From NCBI RefSeq assembly GCF_003443735.1, contig NZ_CP031969.1, positions 3,534,001 through 3,598,000 on the forward strand: 64,000 nucleotides of DNA. Reading direction: 5' to 3'. This DNA is from Streptomyces sp. CC0208. GTDB lineage: Bacteria > Actinomycetota > Actinomycetes > Streptomycetales > Streptomycetaceae. The translations under genes and the position numbers were made by a program. Below are positions 53,092-64,000 of the stretch, piece after piece. Every line of letters starts with the position of its first letter. The stretch's first letter is position 1. A model generated the notes under the pieces. The model was not told the DNA's origin. It ran no database searches and saw only the letters and a program-made list of their open reading frames with translations.

Positions 53092-53438
53092 TACCGGGTT
53101 CCTTCCTTGCTGCTGACGACCACGGTGATGTGGCTGGTCCGCTTGCGGATCCGGTAGGCACGGCCCTGGGCGCGCGGCCGGAACCGCTTCAGGGTCGGGC
53201 CCTCGTCGACGTACGCCTCGGAGATGACGAGGCTGCCGGCGTCGGTGTGGTCGTAGTTGTGCGCGGCGTTGGCGATGGCGCTGTCGAGCACCTTGCCGAC
53301 GGGCACTGAGGCTGCCTGCGGAGCGAATCGCAGAACAGCCTGAGCCTCCGTGGCGTCCATGCCACGGATAAGGTCCACCACGCGGCGGGCCTTCATGGGC
53401 GTAACGCGGATGTACCGCGCCTGGGCCCTGGCTTCCAT
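53091..53438 (-). CDS. rplV: 50S ribosomal protein L22
   Basis: 115 residues: [37 protein letters not shown] is the globular domain and [29 protein letters not shown] contains the beta-hairpin that lines the exit tunnel at the macrolide-sensitive constriction. Between rpsS (44 bp) and rpsC (one-base overlap). Confidence 0.98.
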   Translation of the reverse strand: MEARAQARYIRVTPMKARRVVDLIRGMDATEAQAVLRFAPQAASVPVGKVLDSAIANAAHNYDHTDAGSLVISEAYVDEGPTLKRFRPRAQGRAYRIRKRTSHITVVVSSKEGTR

Positions 53439-53482
53439 GGTTGTCCCTCTCAGTTACTTACGTGTCTGAATGCGATCCGCGT

Positions 53483-53764
53483 TTAGCGGCGCTTCGACTT
53501 CCGGTCGTCCTTGACGTGACCCCGGAAGGTGCGCGTCGGCGAGAACTCGCCGAGCTTGTGGCCGACCATCGACTCGGTGACGAACACCGGGATGTGGGTC
53601 TTGCCGTTGTGCACCGCGATCGTGTGGCCGAGCATGGCCGGGACGATCATCGAGCGACGGGACCAGGTCTTGATGACGTTCTTGGAACCGGCTTCGTTCT
53701 GGGCGTCCACCTTCTTGATCAGGTGGTCGTCGACGAAGGGCCCCTTCTTGAGACTCCGCGGCAT
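53483..53764 (-). CDS. rpsS: 30S ribosomal protein S19
   Basis: 93 residues: [70 protein letters not shown], ending KSKRR. It sits in the 30S head with S13. Gap of 12 bp to rplB. All motifs standard. Confidence 0.98.
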   Translation of the reverse strand: MPRSLKKGPFVDDHLIKKVDAQNEAGSKNVIKTWSRRSMIVPAMLGHTIAVHNGKTHIPVFVTESMVGHKLGEFSPTRTFRGHVKDDRKSKRR

Positions 53765-53776
53765 CTAAACCCGCTC

Positions 53777-54613
53777 CTAGCGCTTCTTGTTCGTCTTGCG
53801 GCGGCGGACGATGTACTTGTTCGAAGCCTTCTTCGGCGAACGAGTACGACCCTCCTTCTGACCCCAGGGGCTGACCGGGTGGCGACCACCGGAGGTCTTG
53901 CCCTCACCACCACCGTGGGGGTGGTCAACCGGGTTCATCGCCACACCGCGAACGGTCGGGCGGACGCCCAGCCAGCGCTTGCGGCCGGCCTTACCCCAGT
54001 TGATGTTGCTCTGCTCGGCGTTGCCGACCTCGCCGACCGTGGCGCGGCAGCGCTGGTCGACCAGGCGGATCTCACCGGAGGGCATACGAAGGTGGGCCAT
54101 CGTGCCCTCCTTCGCCAGCAGCTGCACGGAGGCACCGGCGGAGCGGGCGAACTTGGCGCCGCCACCGGGACGGAGCTCGATCGCGTGGATCGTGGTACCG
54201 ACCGGGATGTTGCGGAGCGCCAGGTTGTTGCCCGGCTTGATGTCGGCCCCGGGACCGTTCTCGACGCGGTCACCCTGCTGCAGGTTGCGCGGGGCGAGGA
54301 TGTAGCGCTTCTCGCCGTCCGCGTAGTGCAGCAGCGCGATGCGCGCGGTGCGGTTGGGGTCGTACTCGATGTGCGCGACCTTCGCCGGCACGCCGTCCTT
54401 GTCGTGACGACGGAAGTCGATCACTCGGTAGGCGCGCTTGTGTCCGCCACCCTGGTGGCGAACGGTCACACGACCGGCGTTGTTACGGCCGCCCTTGCTG
54501 TGCAGCGGGCGGACCAGCGACTTCTCCGGCGTGGACCGCGTGACCTCGACGAAGTCGGCGACGCTGGAGCCACGACGGCCCGGCGTAGTCGGCTTGTACT
54601 TGCGGATTCCCAT
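53777..54613 (-). CDS. rplB: 50S ribosomal protein L2
   Basis: 278 residues: [21 protein letters not shown] start, [30 protein letters not shown] and the C-terminal [23 protein letters not shown], whose His is essential near the peptidyl-transferase centre. A large assembly-initiating protein. Gap to rplW is 38 bp. Confidence 0.98.
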   Translation of the reverse strand: MGIRKYKPTTPGRRGSSVADFVEVTRSTPEKSLVRPLHSKGGRNNAGRVTVRHQGGGHKRAYRVIDFRRHDKDGVPAKVAHIEYDPNRTARIALLHYADGEKRYILAPRNLQQGDRVENGPGADIKPGNNLALRNIPVGTTIHAIELRPGGGAKFARSAGASVQLLAKEGTMAHLRMPSGEIRLVDQRCRATVGEVGNAEQSNINWGKAGRKRWLGVRPTVRGVAMNPVDHPHGGGEGKTSGGRHPVSPWGQKEGRTRSPKKASNKYIVRRRKTNKKR

Positions 54614-54651
54614 TTCTCAGTCCTCGTCCGATATCGGACGATCCGACCCGC

Positions 54652-55071
54652 TTACGCGGACGGACCGCCGAAGATGTCGATACGGTCGCCCTCGGCAAGG
54701 GTCACGATCGCGCGCTTGCTGTCGGCACGCTTGCCGAAGCCGGTGCGGGTCCGCTTGCGCTTGCCCTGGCGGTTGATCGTGTTCACCCCGGTGACCTTGA
54801 CCGAGAAGACCGCCTGGACGGCCTGCTTGATCTGGGTCTTGTTGGCGCCGGGGGCCACGATGAACGTGTACTTGCCCTCGTCGAGGAGCGCGTAGCTCTT
54901 CTCGGACACGACCGGCTTCAGCAGGACGTCACGGGGGTCCGTGAAGGCCTTGCTGGGCGCGGTGACGACGGTGTTCTTGCCCTCGGCCTCGTGGCGGCGC
55001 GCCTTGGCGACGCGCGCGGCCTTGGCGGCCTTGGCAGCCTTGGAGGCGATGCTCGGGTGACGCGTAGCCAT
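54652..55071 (-). CDS. rplW: 50S ribosomal protein L23
   Basis: 139 residues from the ATG at 55071, which shares a base with the rplD stop. About 45 N-terminal residues are an Ala/Lys-rich actinobacterial extension ([19 protein letters not shown]); the core is [41 protein letters not shown]. It docks trigger factor and SRP at the tunnel exit. A longer frame reaches back into rplD but is shadow. Confidence 0.97.
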   Translation of the reverse strand: MATRHPSIASKAAKAAKAARVAKARRHEAEGKNTVVTAPSKAFTDPRDVLLKPVVSEKSYALLDEGKYTFIVAPGANKTQIKQAVQAVFSVKVTGVNTINRQGKRKRTRTGFGKRADSKRAIVTLAEGDRIDIFGGPSA

Positions 55072-55727
55072 CAGGCCTCGCTCCCTTCGGTGTCGTTGGC
55101 CTTCGGGCCGGACACGAAGGACTCGAAGGCGGCCTGGGTGAAGACCACGTCGTCCGAGACGAGAACGTCGTACGTGTTCAGCTGGCCCGGCTCCAGGATG
55201 TGAACCTGGGGCAGATTGCGGGCGGACAGCCACGCGGCCTCGTCGGCACGGTCGATGACGAGCAGCAGGTTCTTGCGCTCGCTGATCTTGCCGAAGAGCG
55301 TCTTCGCGGCCTTCGTCGAAGGCGACTCGCCCTCGATGACGCCGGAGACGACGTGGATGCGGTTGTTGCGGGCCCGGTCGGTGAGGGCGTGGCGCAGGGC
55401 CGCGGCCTTCATCTTCTTCGGGGTCCGCTGCGAGTAGTCACGCGGCGTGGGGCCGTGGACGACGCCACCGCCGGCGAACTGCGGCGCACGGGTCGAACCC
55501 TGACGGGCGCGGCCGGTGCCCTTCTGGCGGTACGGCTTCTTGCCGCCACCGCGGACCTCGCCACGACGCTTGACCTTGTGCGTGCCCTGACGGGCGGCGG
55601 CCAGCTGCGCGACGACGACCTGGTGAAGCAGCGGGATGCTGATCTTCTCGACGTCGAAGATCTCGGCCGGGAGCTCTACGGTCCCGGCGGTGTCGCCGGA
55701 GGGCGACAGAATGTCAATGGTGCTCAT
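55071..55727 (-). CDS. rplD: 50S ribosomal protein L4
   Basis: 218 residues. [43 protein letters not shown] is the tunnel-lining loop and [31 protein letters not shown] the conserved C-terminus. In E. coli L4 also autoregulates the S10 operon; whether this holds here cannot be seen. 5 bp after rplC. Confidence 0.98.
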   Translation of the reverse strand: MSTIDILSPSGDTAGTVELPAEIFDVEKISIPLLHQVVVAQLAAARQGTHKVKRRGEVRGGGKKPYRQKGTGRARQGSTRAPQFAGGGVVHGPTPRDYSQRTPKKMKAAALRHALTDRARNNRIHVVSGVIEGESPSTKAAKTLFGKISERKNLLLVIDRADEAAWLSARNLPQVHILEPGQLNTYDVLVSDDVVFTQAAFESFVSGPKANDTEGSEA

Positions 55728-55732
55728 AGTCC

Positions 55733-56377
55733 TCAGGCCCCCTTGGCCGCGGTGCGGACCAGGACGAGGCCGCCGTTCGGACCAGGAACCGCGCCCTTGA
55801 TGAGCAGCAGGCCCTTCTCCGCGTCAACGGCGTGAACGGTCAGGTTCTGGGTGGTGACCCGCTCGTTGCCCATGCGACCCGCCATGCGGAGGCCCTTGAA
55901 CACGCGGCCCGGGGTGGCACAGCCACCGATGGAACCGGGCGAGCGGTGCTTGCGCTGGGTGCCGTGACCGGCGCCGAGGCCCTTGAAGTTGTGACGCTTC
56001 ATGACACCGGCGAAGCCCTTGCCCTTGCTCTTGCCGGTCACGTCGACCTTGATGCCGGCCTCGAACACCTCAGCGGTGATCTCCTGGCCGAGGGTGTACT
56101 CGCTGGCGTCAGCGGTACGGATCTCGACGAGGTGGCGGCGGGGAGTGACGTCGGCCTTGGCGAAGTGGCCCTTGAGGGGCTTGTTCACCTTGCGCGGGTC
56201 GATCTCGCCGAACGCGATCTGGACGGACTCGTAGCCGTCGGCGTCGTTCGTGCGGACCTGGGTCACGACATTCGGGCCGGCCTTGACGACGGTGACCGGA
56301 ACAACACGGTTGTTCTCGTCCCACACCTGCGTCATGCCGAGCTTCTCGCCCAGGATGCCCTTGATCTGCTTAGCCAT
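55733..56377 (-). CDS. rplC: 50S ribosomal protein L3
   Basis: 214 residues: [26 protein letters not shown] start; [58 protein letters not shown] is the peptidyl-transferase-reaching loop with the conserved Gln-type methylation motif region. Gap of 17 bp to rpsJ. Standard in all respects. Confidence 0.98.
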   Translation of the reverse strand: MAKQIKGILGEKLGMTQVWDENNRVVPVTVVKAGPNVVTQVRTNDADGYESVQIAFGEIDPRKVNKPLKGHFAKADVTPRRHLVEIRTADASEYTLGQEITAEVFEAGIKVDVTGKSKGKGFAGVMKRHNFKGLGAGHGTQRKHRSPGSIGGCATPGRVFKGLRMAGRMGNERVTTQNLTVHAVDAEKGLLLIKGAVPGPNGGLVLVRTAAKGA

Positions 56378-56394
56378 TCTCAGATCACCGGCCT

Positions 56395-56703
56395 TCAGAG
56401 CTTGATCTCGATGTCGACACCGGCCGGGAGGTCGAGTCGCATCAGAGAGTCAACGGTCTTGGGGGTCGGGTCGAGGATGTCGATCAGGCGCTTGTGCGTG
56501 CGCATCTCGAAGTGCTCGCGCGAGTCCTTGTACTTGTGCGGCGACTTGATGACGCAGTACACGTTCTTCTCAGTGGGCAGCGGCACCGGGCCCGCGACCG
56601 ACGCACCAGTGCGCGTCACCGTCTCGACGATCTTCTTCGCCGAGGAGTCGATGACCTCGTGGTCGTAGGCCTTGAGCCGGATGCGGATCTTCTGTCCCGC
56701 CAT
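56395..56703 (-). CDS. rpsJ: 30S ribosomal protein S10
   Basis: 102 residues: [42 protein letters not shown], and [40 protein letters not shown]. First gene of the S10 operon; S10 is also the NusE partner of NusB in antitermination. About 390 bp upstream lack a gene on this strand and should hold the operon promoter and leader. Confidence 0.98.
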   Translation of the reverse strand: MAGQKIRIRLKAYDHEVIDSSAKKIVETVTRTGASVAGPVPLPTEKNVYCVIKSPHKYKDSREHFEMRTHKRLIDILDPTPKTVDSLMRLDLPAGVDIEIKL

Positions 56704-57095
56704 GGCTACTCGTTAGTCCTGTCTCTCTACAGCTCTGGAACCCGGTGTTCCCTTGACTTCCGCCGACCCACGCGGTCGGGTGTGTCGCACTCTCACTGAC
56801 ACAGATGTCCCTTGTCCGAACATCTTTTGCCTGAGAAAGAGGTTCACCGGGTGCCTGGTCGGCGCCGCACTGACACTTCCCGAAAGATTCCCGTACGTCC
56901 GTCCCAGCGCTGCCTTACGGCAGTTGGAACGACGAGTACTGTGGGACTCGCTTCCGGTCCTCCCGGCGGGAGGCGCGCAGCATCAACACTCGACCGAGCA
57001 ACCCCGCTAGTCTGCCATACGGGGCGGGGGCCTGGCCAATCGAGCCGGAGACAATACCCCGGACGTGACGCAGGTCAAACACAGCGCTCCAGGGC
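56704..57095 (-). promoter_or_regulatory. Leader and promoter region of the S10 operon (392 bp)
   Basis: No supported gene. On the minus strand a small hairpin CCGACC/GGTCGG (56763-56779) lies about 60 bp before rpsJ. The DNA at 56800-56830 is the least GC-rich part and the best place for a promoter. I saw no long L4-binding-like leader structure. Confidence 0.45.
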
Positions 57096-57440
57096 ATGGG
57101 CATGCTGGCACACATAAAGCGGACCACGGTCGAGCGCCACGAGGCGGCGCGACGGGGCATAACGGTCTCCGAGTGGACCCGGGAGGCCATCGCGGCCCAC
57201 CTGCCCGGCGGACAGCACCAGGCCGACGAGGCACCCCGCCGGGCCTTCCGCTCAACGCCCCACCCGAAGCCCGGAGGCCCCCGCCGAACTCCTCGACACC
57301 GCCGCCCGGCTACCGCCAGGACAGCGAGGGCATCCTCGAACTGGTCGCACACTGGCGCGAGGCAGCTCTCGAAATCGGCGAGTTCACCCCGCCACCCCCC
57401 TCGCTGCGACTGATCAGTGACAACGACACGGCACCGCCCG
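57096..57440 (+). pseudogene. Possible frameshifted small gene (RHH-like N-terminus)
   Basis: From the ATG at 57096 good codon bias encodes MGMLAHIKRTTVERHEAARR and GITVSEWTREAIAAHLPGG, reminiscent of a ribbon-helix-helix or helical DNA-binding start. Near 57235 protein-like sequence moves to a second frame (APAELLDTAARLPPGQ) and near 57315 to a third (DSEGILELVAHWREAALEIGEF). Two frameshifts in 120 bp suggest decay, or sequencing error. No family is assigned. Confidence 0.4.
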
Positions 57441-57512
57441 CCTGGCCACCCCCTCCAGGGCGAGGGCCTACACCCGCCCCCGCCCGACGAGCATGCCCCC
57501 GTTCGACGGCTT

Positions 57513-58343
57513 TCAGCGCACGTCGACGTGGTCCCCGCCGCTCGTCGCGGCTCCCGTCGTGTCGTTCCCCCCGTACGCCCACCGCCAGGTCCCGTCCTTC
57601 GAGGCGGTGACCGTGGTCTTCAGGGCGCCGGTGCTGCTCGTCGTGACCTTCTTGACCGTGACGAAGGAGCTGGTGCCCGTCTCACGGAACTGGAGGGTGA
57701 CCGAACGGCCGCCGTAGCCGCCGTACTTCTTGGTCGCCCAGTCCGCGCGGGTGAGCTTGCCCGTGACGGTGATCTTCTTGCCCTTGACGACCGGCTCCGG
57801 TGAGGCGTTCACGGTGACCTTCGCCGCCCGCTTCAGCTGGACGGTCAGGGGCCGGGTCTCGCGCTCGTGGGCCGCCAGGTTTCCGTTGGCCTTGAACAGG
57901 AGCAGGGAGACGCCGGTCTTCCACACGGTGGCGTCGTTGTTGGAGTCCACCTCGTCACGGCTCGGGTGGGGGTCGATGTAGAGGGACCCTTCGCACTCGG
58001 CCTTCTTGTCGCTCTGCTCGTAGCAGGTGTAGCCGCCGGGGCCTATGTAGTTCTCCAGGTCGGCGACCAGGTCCTGCGTCAGGCGTCCCCGGTAGAGGAA
58101 GGGCGTCGCGTCGTACCGGAACGGGTCACTCGTGCTGTACCCGGCCGGCAGCGTGATCTTGAAGGTGAGGGACGGCTCCACCACCTTCGACGTGCCGACC
58201 ACGATCGGCTTGCCCTTGTTGATCACGATGTCGGTCACCTTGATCCCGGTGTCCTGGGCGTGGGCCGCCGGGGCGTTCAGAAGGGTGAGGGCGAGGGTCC
58301 CCACGAGTGCGGCCCCGGTGGCCGTACGTCTGCCAGTGGTCAT
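57513..58343 (-). CDS. Secreted hypothetical protein
   Basis: 276 residues from the ATG at 58343 (GAGGTGG upstream). A clear Sec signal peptide (RRTATGAALVGTLALTLLNAPAAHAQ) with an AHA-Q cleavage site is followed by an extracellular beta-rich region with CYEQSDKKAEC (likely disulfide). The C-terminal 100 residues (KVTVNASPEPVVKGKKITVTGKLTRADW) look like an Ig-like/bacterial surface-type beta-sandwich, as seen in many streptomycete secreted proteins, ending HVDVR. Function unknown. It is monocistronic; 72 bp separate it from the next upstream gene. Confidence 0.85.
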   Translation of the reverse strand: MTTGRRTATGAALVGTLALTLLNAPAAHAQDTGIKVTDIVINKGKPIVVGTSKVVEPSLTFKITLPAGYSTSDPFRYDATPFLYRGRLTQDLVADLENYIGPGGYTCYEQSDKKAECEGSLYIDPHPSRDEVDSNNDATVWKTGVSLLLFKANGNLAAHERETRPLTVQLKRAAKVTVNASPEPVVKGKKITVTGKLTRADWATKKYGGYGGRSVTLQFRETGTSSFVTVKKVTTSSTGALKTTVTASKDGTWRWAYGGNDTTGAATSGGDHVDVR

Positions 58344-58415
58344 TACCACCTCTTTCGTGGCGCGGAAAAGGAGGAGGCAGACTATCCCATGACCTGCACA
58401 TGACTCTCACTTGGT

Positions 58416-58769
58416 CTACGGCCAGTCGACCAGCACCGTGAACACGACGTACACGCACGCCACCAGGACCGGTGCCGCGAGCGCGAACCCCACCCTGCGG
58501 GCCGTGCTTCGGCGCTCCCACGGCAGGGCCCAGCTGGCCGCGAGCAGGAACAGGGCGAGGCCCAGCCCGCCGAGCAGCACCGGGAAGGCGACGCCGAAGC
58601 TCGACTCGAAGCGGTCGGCCTCGGGGCCCGCGCAGGAGTCGCAGGCCATCGCGGACAAGCCGCCGACGAAGTAGACGAGCACACACGCGGGCAGGGTGAG
58701 GAGTGTCGAGAGCAGCGGGGCGACCCAGGCGCCGGTCGCGCGGTCGTCGTCGAGCGTGAGGTCCGGCAT
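58416..58769 (-). CDS. Small integral membrane protein
   Basis: 117 residues from the ATG at 58769. Three hydrophobic segments: about 16-40 (APLLSTLLTLPACVLVYFVGGLSAMAC), 58-80 (FGVAFPVLLGGLGLALFLLAASWAL) and 92-115 (GFALAAPVLVACVYVVFTVLV). A CDSC pair lies in the loop after the first. No recognised family. Located between the acyltransferase and secreted-protein genes on the same strand. Confidence 0.75.
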   Translation of the reverse strand: MPDLTLDDDRATGAWVAPLLSTLLTLPACVLVYFVGGLSAMACDSCAGPEADRFESSFGVAFPVLLGGLGLALFLLAASWALPWERRSTARRVGFALAAPVLVACVYVVFTVLVDWP

Positions 58770-58844
58770 GGGTCCATCACAGCGCGCGGACACACCGGGC
58801 CGCATGAGTCTTCGTACTCAGAACATAGGGCCGCCTTACGGATG

Positions 58845-60032
58845 TCAGCCGCTCGCGTTCCGCAACCGCGCGAACGACGTGTCCAGCCCCCGCTTCAGCA
58901 GTCCCGCCGCCGGTCGCTCCACGAACCGGTGCACCAGCCAGCTCAGCAGCATGAACCCGGCGATGACGGAGACGACCAGCAGCCGGGCGTCCATGGTGTC
59001 GCGGAGGCGGTTGATGACCGTCGTACCGGCCGCGTAGTGCATCAGGTACAGCGGATACGTCAGCGCGCCCGCCGTCACCAGCCACCTCCCGCGGACGCGG
59101 TCCGTGGCGCCCAGGGCGATGGCGACCATGGCCAGCAGGAACACGGTGAAGATCAGCACGCTTCCCCGCCACCCCGACACATGCTCGACCTCGTCGATCC
59201 GGATGCCCAGTTCGCGCTGGCCCATCAACCAGGCCATCGCGAGGATGCCCCACAGCAGCAGGTCCTGGCCGAAGCGGTGCATCAGGTACAGGGAGAGGCC
59301 GGCGATGAAGTACCAGGCGCCCTCCGGGTTGGCGACCAGTTCGAGCAGGGGGAGTTCGGAGATCGGGGCGAGCATGGCCGCGGCGCCCCAGACGCAGCAG
59401 AAGACGACGACCTTGCGGTAGGTCAGGCCGGTCCACACCACGACCAGGAAGAGCAGGTAGAAGCGGAGCTCCGACCACAGGGTCCAGTAGACGCCGTCGA
59501 CGTTCATGACGCCCGAACCGGACTGGAGCATCGTGACGTTGAGGAGTACGTCCCGGGTGCGCAGGCGGTCCCAGACGCCGGGCAGCAGCGCCAGCACGAC
59601 GGTGGTGAAGGCGACGGCGAACCAGTACGCGGGGTAGAGGCGGATCACCCGTGACACGAAGAACTGCCTGGGACTGCGGCCCCAGCACGACATGCAGATC
59701 ACGAAGCCGCTGATCACGAAGAAGATCTCGACGCCGATCCAGCCGTAGGAGGCGAACCGGAACACCGTCGGCATGATGTCGGAGACCGGGCGGTCCCAGA
59801 TGCGGTTGCCCGGCTGGTCGACGCGGTTCGTGCCCGCGTAGTGGTGCACGGCGACCATCAGGGCGGCGAGGAGCCGGATGCCGTCGATGGCGTAGAGCCG
59901 ACGGCCGGCGCGGTCGCGTACGACGGCGGCACGGGGGGTGGGCCGCACCGGCGCGGTGCCCGGCGGAAGCGGTTGGTGCAGGCCGCTCAGGACTCGTCGG
60001 GGTATCGACGTTCTGCGCTGCGCATCCTGCAT
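58845..60032 (-). CDS. Acyltransferase-3 family membrane protein
   Basis: 395 residues from the ATG at 60032; a GTG two codons upstream is possible. [22 protein letters not shown] has the conserved His of the family ([12 protein letters not shown]), [18 protein letters not shown] the Gly-Phe-Phe-Ile-SGF motif, and [15 protein letters not shown] the third. About ten membrane helices to the FVERPA end. Members O-acylate sugars, lipids or antibiotics; the substrate is unknown. Unlike the protein at 37474 it has no SGNH domain. Confidence 0.92.
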   Translation of the reverse strand: MQDAQRRTSIPRRVLSGLHQPLPPGTAPVRPTPRAAVVRDRAGRRLYAIDGIRLLAALMVAVHHYAGTNRVDQPGNRIWDRPVSDIMPTVFRFASYGWIGVEIFFVISGFVICMSCWGRSPRQFFVSRVIRLYPAYWFAVAFTTVVLALLPGVWDRLRTRDVLLNVTMLQSGSGVMNVDGVYWTLWSELRFYLLFLVVVWTGLTYRKVVVFCCVWGAAAMLAPISELPLLELVANPEGAWYFIAGLSLYLMHRFGQDLLLWGILAMAWLMGQRELGIRIDEVEHVSGWRGSVLIFTVFLLAMVAIALGATDRVRGRWLVTAGALTYPLYLMHYAAGTTVINRLRDTMDARLLVVSVIAGFMLLSWLVHRFVERPAAGLLKRGLDTSFARLRNASG

Positions 60033-60256
60033 CGACACCTGCGTGCCCGTCCGTCCTCACGAGGGAATCCCGGGCCGGGAGTGGCCACCGGACGCCTCAG
60101 GCTACGACTCTCACCACCACCCCACAGTGGCCAGACAGGAACATTCGGGGCAGCCCCGGCGGACAGTTGGCCGAAGCCTCGGGAAGACGTCCCGCGGAGT
60201 TCGCCCACTCTTCACCCGCCGGGCGGGCAACCCTCCACAGGCCCCCCAACGAAGGC

Positions 60257-60294
60257 GAAGGGGCCCGTACGACCGAAGTCGTACGGGCCCCTTC
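60257..60294 (-). terminator. Terminator of the tuf gene
   Basis: GAAGGGGCCCGTACGAC and GTCGTACGGGCCCCTTC pair perfectly over 17 bp around a CGAA loop (TTCG in the transcript), 38 bp after the tuf stop. It is the strongest hairpin in the window and ends the str operon. Confidence 0.88.
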
Positions 60295-60331
60295 AGAGAC
60301 CTACGGGTCTCGGAGACCTGTCAGGTCAAGA

Positions 60332-61525
<1,194 letters not shown>

Positions 61526-61602
61526 GGGGTCCTCCTGTGGAGTGGTTCTGAACGCCTTGCTTCATCGGCGCCAGGTGATCTTTGCTGGAAAGCCTCGGCC
61601 CG

Positions 61603-61636
61603 GGGGCACTCCCCCACGAATGCGGGTGAATGCCCC
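61603..61636 (-). terminator. Hairpin between fusA and tuf
   Basis: GGGGCACTC (61603-61611) and GAATGCCCC (61628-61636) form a 9-bp stem with one G-U type pair. Located 44 bp after the fusA stop. Possible attenuator that adjusts tuf relative to fusA; TTGACT lies just upstream of it on the minus strand. Confidence 0.5.
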
Positions 61637-61679
61637 TCCGGGCTCCGGAGTCAAGCCTAAAGCGTGCGAACGCGGTGCG

Positions 61680-63806
61680 TTACTCGCCCTTGGCCTTCGC
61701 GATGATCTCCTCGGCGACGTTCCGCGGAACCTCGGCGTAGGAGTCGAACTGCATCGAGTAGCTTGCGCGACCCGACGTCTTGCTGCGGAGGTCTCCGACG
61801 TAGCCGAACATCTCCGAGAGGGGCACGAGGCCCTTCACGACGCGGGCACCGGCCCGCTCCTCCATGGCCTGGATCTGACCACGGCGGGAGTTGATGTCGC
61901 CGATGACCTCACCCATGTAGTCCTCGGGCGTGGTGACCTCGACGGCCATCATCGGCTCGAGCAGCACGGGGCTGGCCTTGCGGGCGGCCTCCTTGAAGGC
62001 CTGCGAGCCGGCGATCTTGAACGCGAGCTCGGAGGAGTCGACCTCGTGGTAGGCACCGTCGAGAAGCGTGACGCGAACGCCCGTCATCTCGTACCCGGCG
62101 AGGATGCCGAACTGCATGGCCTCCTGCGCACCGGCGTCCACCGAAGGGATGTACTCCTTCGGGATACGGCCACCGGTCACCTTGTTCACGAACTCGTACG
62201 AGGCGTCGCCGCTCTCGATCGGCTCGATCGCGATCTGCACCTTGGCGAACTGGCCAGTACCACCAGTCTGCTTCTTGTGCGTGTAGTCGACGCGCTCGAC
62301 GGCCTTGCGGATCGTCTCACGGTAGGCGACCTGCGGCTTGCCGACGTTGGCCTCGACCTTGAACTCACGGCGCATACGGTCGACCAGCACCTCGAGGTGC
62401 AGCTCGCCCATACCACCGATGATGGTCTGGCCGGTCTCCTCGTCCGAGTGGACCTGGAAGGAGGGGTCCTCCTCCGCGAGACGCTGGATGGCGACACCCA
62501 GCTTCTCCTGGTCACCCTTGGACTTGGGCTCGATGGCGACCTGGATCACCGGCGCCGGGAAGTCCATGGACTCCAGGATGACCGGGTTCTTGTCGTCGCT
62601 CAGCGTCTCACCGGTGGTGGTCTGCTTGAGGCCCATGACGGCGACGATGTCGCCGGCGCCCACCGACTCGATCTCCTCACGCTTGTTCGCGTGCATGCGG
62701 TAGATCTTGCCGATGCGCTCCTTCTTGCCCTTGACGGAGTTCAGCACCGCGGAGCCGGACTCCAGGCGACCGGAGTAGATCCGGACGAAGGTGAGCTTGC
62801 CCAGGTGCGGGTCGCTCATGATCTTGAACGCCAGCGCGGACAGCGGCTCGTCGTCGGACGGCTTGCGCTTGACGACGACCTCGGGGTCCTTGACGTCGTG
62901 GCCCTCGATGGCCTCGACGTCGAGCGGGGTCGGCAGGTAGCGCACGACCGCGTCGAGCAGGGGCTGGACGCCCTTGTTCTTGAACGCGGTGCCACAGAAC
63001 ACCGGGGTGACGGTGACGCCTTCGGACTTGCCGGACGCGATGGTGATACGACGGATCGCGGCGTACAGCTGCTCCTCGGTGGGCTCCTGGCCCTCCAGGA
63101 ACAGCTCCATGATCTCGTCGTCGTTCTCCGCGACGGCCTCGACCAGCTTGCCGCGGTACTCCTCGGCAGCCTCGGTGTGCGTGGCCGGGATGTCGACGAC
63201 GTCGTACATCTCGCCCTTCGCCGCCTCGGCGGACCACACGAGCGCCTTCATGCGGACCAGGTCCACAACGCCCTTGAAGTCCATCTCGGCGCCGATCGGC
63301 AGCTGCATGACGAGCGGGACGGCGCCCAGACGGTCCGAGATCATGTCCACACAGCGGTGGAACTCGGCGCCGGTACGGTCCAGCTTGTTCACGAAGCAGA
63401 TGCGCGGCACGCCGTAACGGTCGGCCTGACGCCACACCGTCTCGGACTGCGGCTCGACACCCGCGACACCGTCGAACACCGTGACGGCACCGTCGAGGAC
63501 GCGGAGCGAACGCTCCACCTCGACCGTGAAGTCGACGTGCCCGGGGGTGTCGATGATGTTGATCGTGTAGTCGTCGTCCTCGAGCGGCCAGTGACAGGTG
63601 GTGGCAGCAGAGGTGATCGTGATGCCACGCTCCTGCTCCTGCTCCATCCAGTCCATGGTGGCGGCGCCGTCGTGGACCTCACCGATCTTGTAGCTGACGC
63701 CGGTGTAGAAGAGGATCCGCTCAGTGGTGGTCGTCTTGCCCGCGTCGATGTGGGCCATGATCCCGATGTTGCGGACCTTGGCCAGGTCAAGTGAAGTGGT
63801 AGCCAT
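61680..63806 (-). CDS. fusA: Elongation factor G
   Basis: Translocase of protein synthesis. 708 residues: [23 protein letters not shown] is G1, [12 protein letters not shown]2, DTPGHVDF G3, NKLDRTG G4; domain II onward [20 protein letters not shown], and domains III-V to the end [10 protein letters not shown]. Usual length. Follows rpsG by 39 bp and precedes tuf in the str operon. The start ATG is preceded by a purine-rich stretch. Confidence 0.98.
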   Translation of the reverse strand: MATTSLDLAKVRNIGIMAHIDAGKTTTTERILFYTGVSYKIGEVHDGAATMDWMEQEQERGITITSAATTCHWPLEDDDYTINIIDTPGHVDFTVEVERSLRVLDGAVTVFDGVAGVEPQSETVWRQADRYGVPRICFVNKLDRTGAEFHRCVDMISDRLGAVPLVMQLPIGAEMDFKGVVDLVRMKALVWSAEAAKGEMYDVVDIPATHTEAAEEYRGKLVEAVAENDDEIMELFLEGQEPTEEQLYAAIRRITIASGKSEGVTVTPVFCGTAFKNKGVQPLLDAVVRYLPTPLDVEAIEGHDVKDPEVVVKRKPSDDEPLSALAFKIMSDPHLGKLTFVRIYSGRLESGSAVLNSVKGKKERIGKIYRMHANKREEIESVGAGDIVAVMGLKQTTTGETLSDDKNPVILESMDFPAPVIQVAIEPKSKGDQEKLGVAIQRLAEEDPSFQVHSDEETGQTIIGGMGELHLEVLVDRMRREFKVEANVGKPQVAYRETIRKAVERVDYTHKKQTGGTGQFAKVQIAIEPIESGDASYEFVNKVTGGRIPKEYIPSVDAGAQEAMQFGILAGYEMTGVRVTLLDGAYHEVDSSELAFKIAGSQAFKEAARKASPVLLEPMMAVEVTTPEDYMGEVIGDINSRRGQIQAMEERAGARVVKGLVPLSEMFGYVGDLRSKTSGRASYSMQFDSYAEVPRNVAEEIIAKAKGE

Positions 63807-63845
63807 AAGGCTTCGGTCTTCTCTCGGTCTCGATGGGGTCTGCGA

Positions 63846-64000
<155 letters not shown>

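Overview
The window is high-GC DNA with the codon bias, the many GTG/TTG starts and the gene content of an actinomycete, almost certainly a Streptomyces chromosome (core region). Diagnostic content: the contiguous S10-spc-alpha ribosomal-protein block with secY, adk, map, infA, rpoA and truA; an alanine-rich L17 tail and RGG-rich S3 tail; a WhiJ-like XRE/DUF397/ATP-binding gene set; and a short dispersed intergenic repeat that I recall from many Streptomyces genomes. No tRNA, rRNA, CRISPR array, insertion sequence or prophage was seen.

Layout. 1-1.9 kb: 3' part of a GH3 glycosidase. 1.9-12.0 kb: a minus-strand housekeeping run for tRNA t6A modification (tsaD, rimI, tsaB, tsaE), cell wall (alr, M23 peptidase), NAD(P)HX repair (nnr) and acyl-carrier activation (acpS), interrupted by a degenerate L,D-transpeptidase-like gene and a 57-codon gene whose 3' end seems to have been tandemly amplified. 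12.1-14.8 kb: histidine phosphatase, RsbW-like ATPase, XRE regulator with a perfect palindrome in its promoter, and two DUF397 genes separated by the decayed remains of a second regulator. 14.9-19.5 kb: an unknown protein, a membrane-anchored M16-like peptidase and glmS.

19.9-25.0 kb: the clearest accessory system, a 1542-residue secreted polymorphic toxin (ricin-type lectin, about 630-residue alanine-rich helix, C-terminal deaminase with HxE and PCxxC) whose stop overlaps the start of a 140-residue probable immunity gene, closed by a strong terminator. 25.1-25.9 kb is a decayed composite pseudogene including a CbrC-family remnant. 25.9-30.7 kb: coaA, a DUF389 membrane protein, a repeat-rich gap holding a broken copy of the glmM 3' end, then glmM, rpsI and rplM.

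31.0-39.5 kb: a plus-strand exopolysaccharide island between rplM and truA: a GH26-type protein, a processive GT2 synthase, a GH113-type protein, a sugar-1-phosphate nucleotidyltransferase and an acyltransferase-SGNH protein. Both hydrolase types are known as beta-mannanase families, so an acylated beta-mannan-like polymer is my best inference.

39.5-56.7 kb: truA and the whole alpha, spc and S10 operons on the minus strand with several attenuator-like hairpins and one long-arm structured spacer (rpsN-rpsH). 56.7-60.0 kb: a frameshifted small gene, a secreted protein, a small membrane protein and an acyltransferase. 60.3-64.0 kb: tuf, fusA and the 3' part of rpsG (str operon) on the minus strand.
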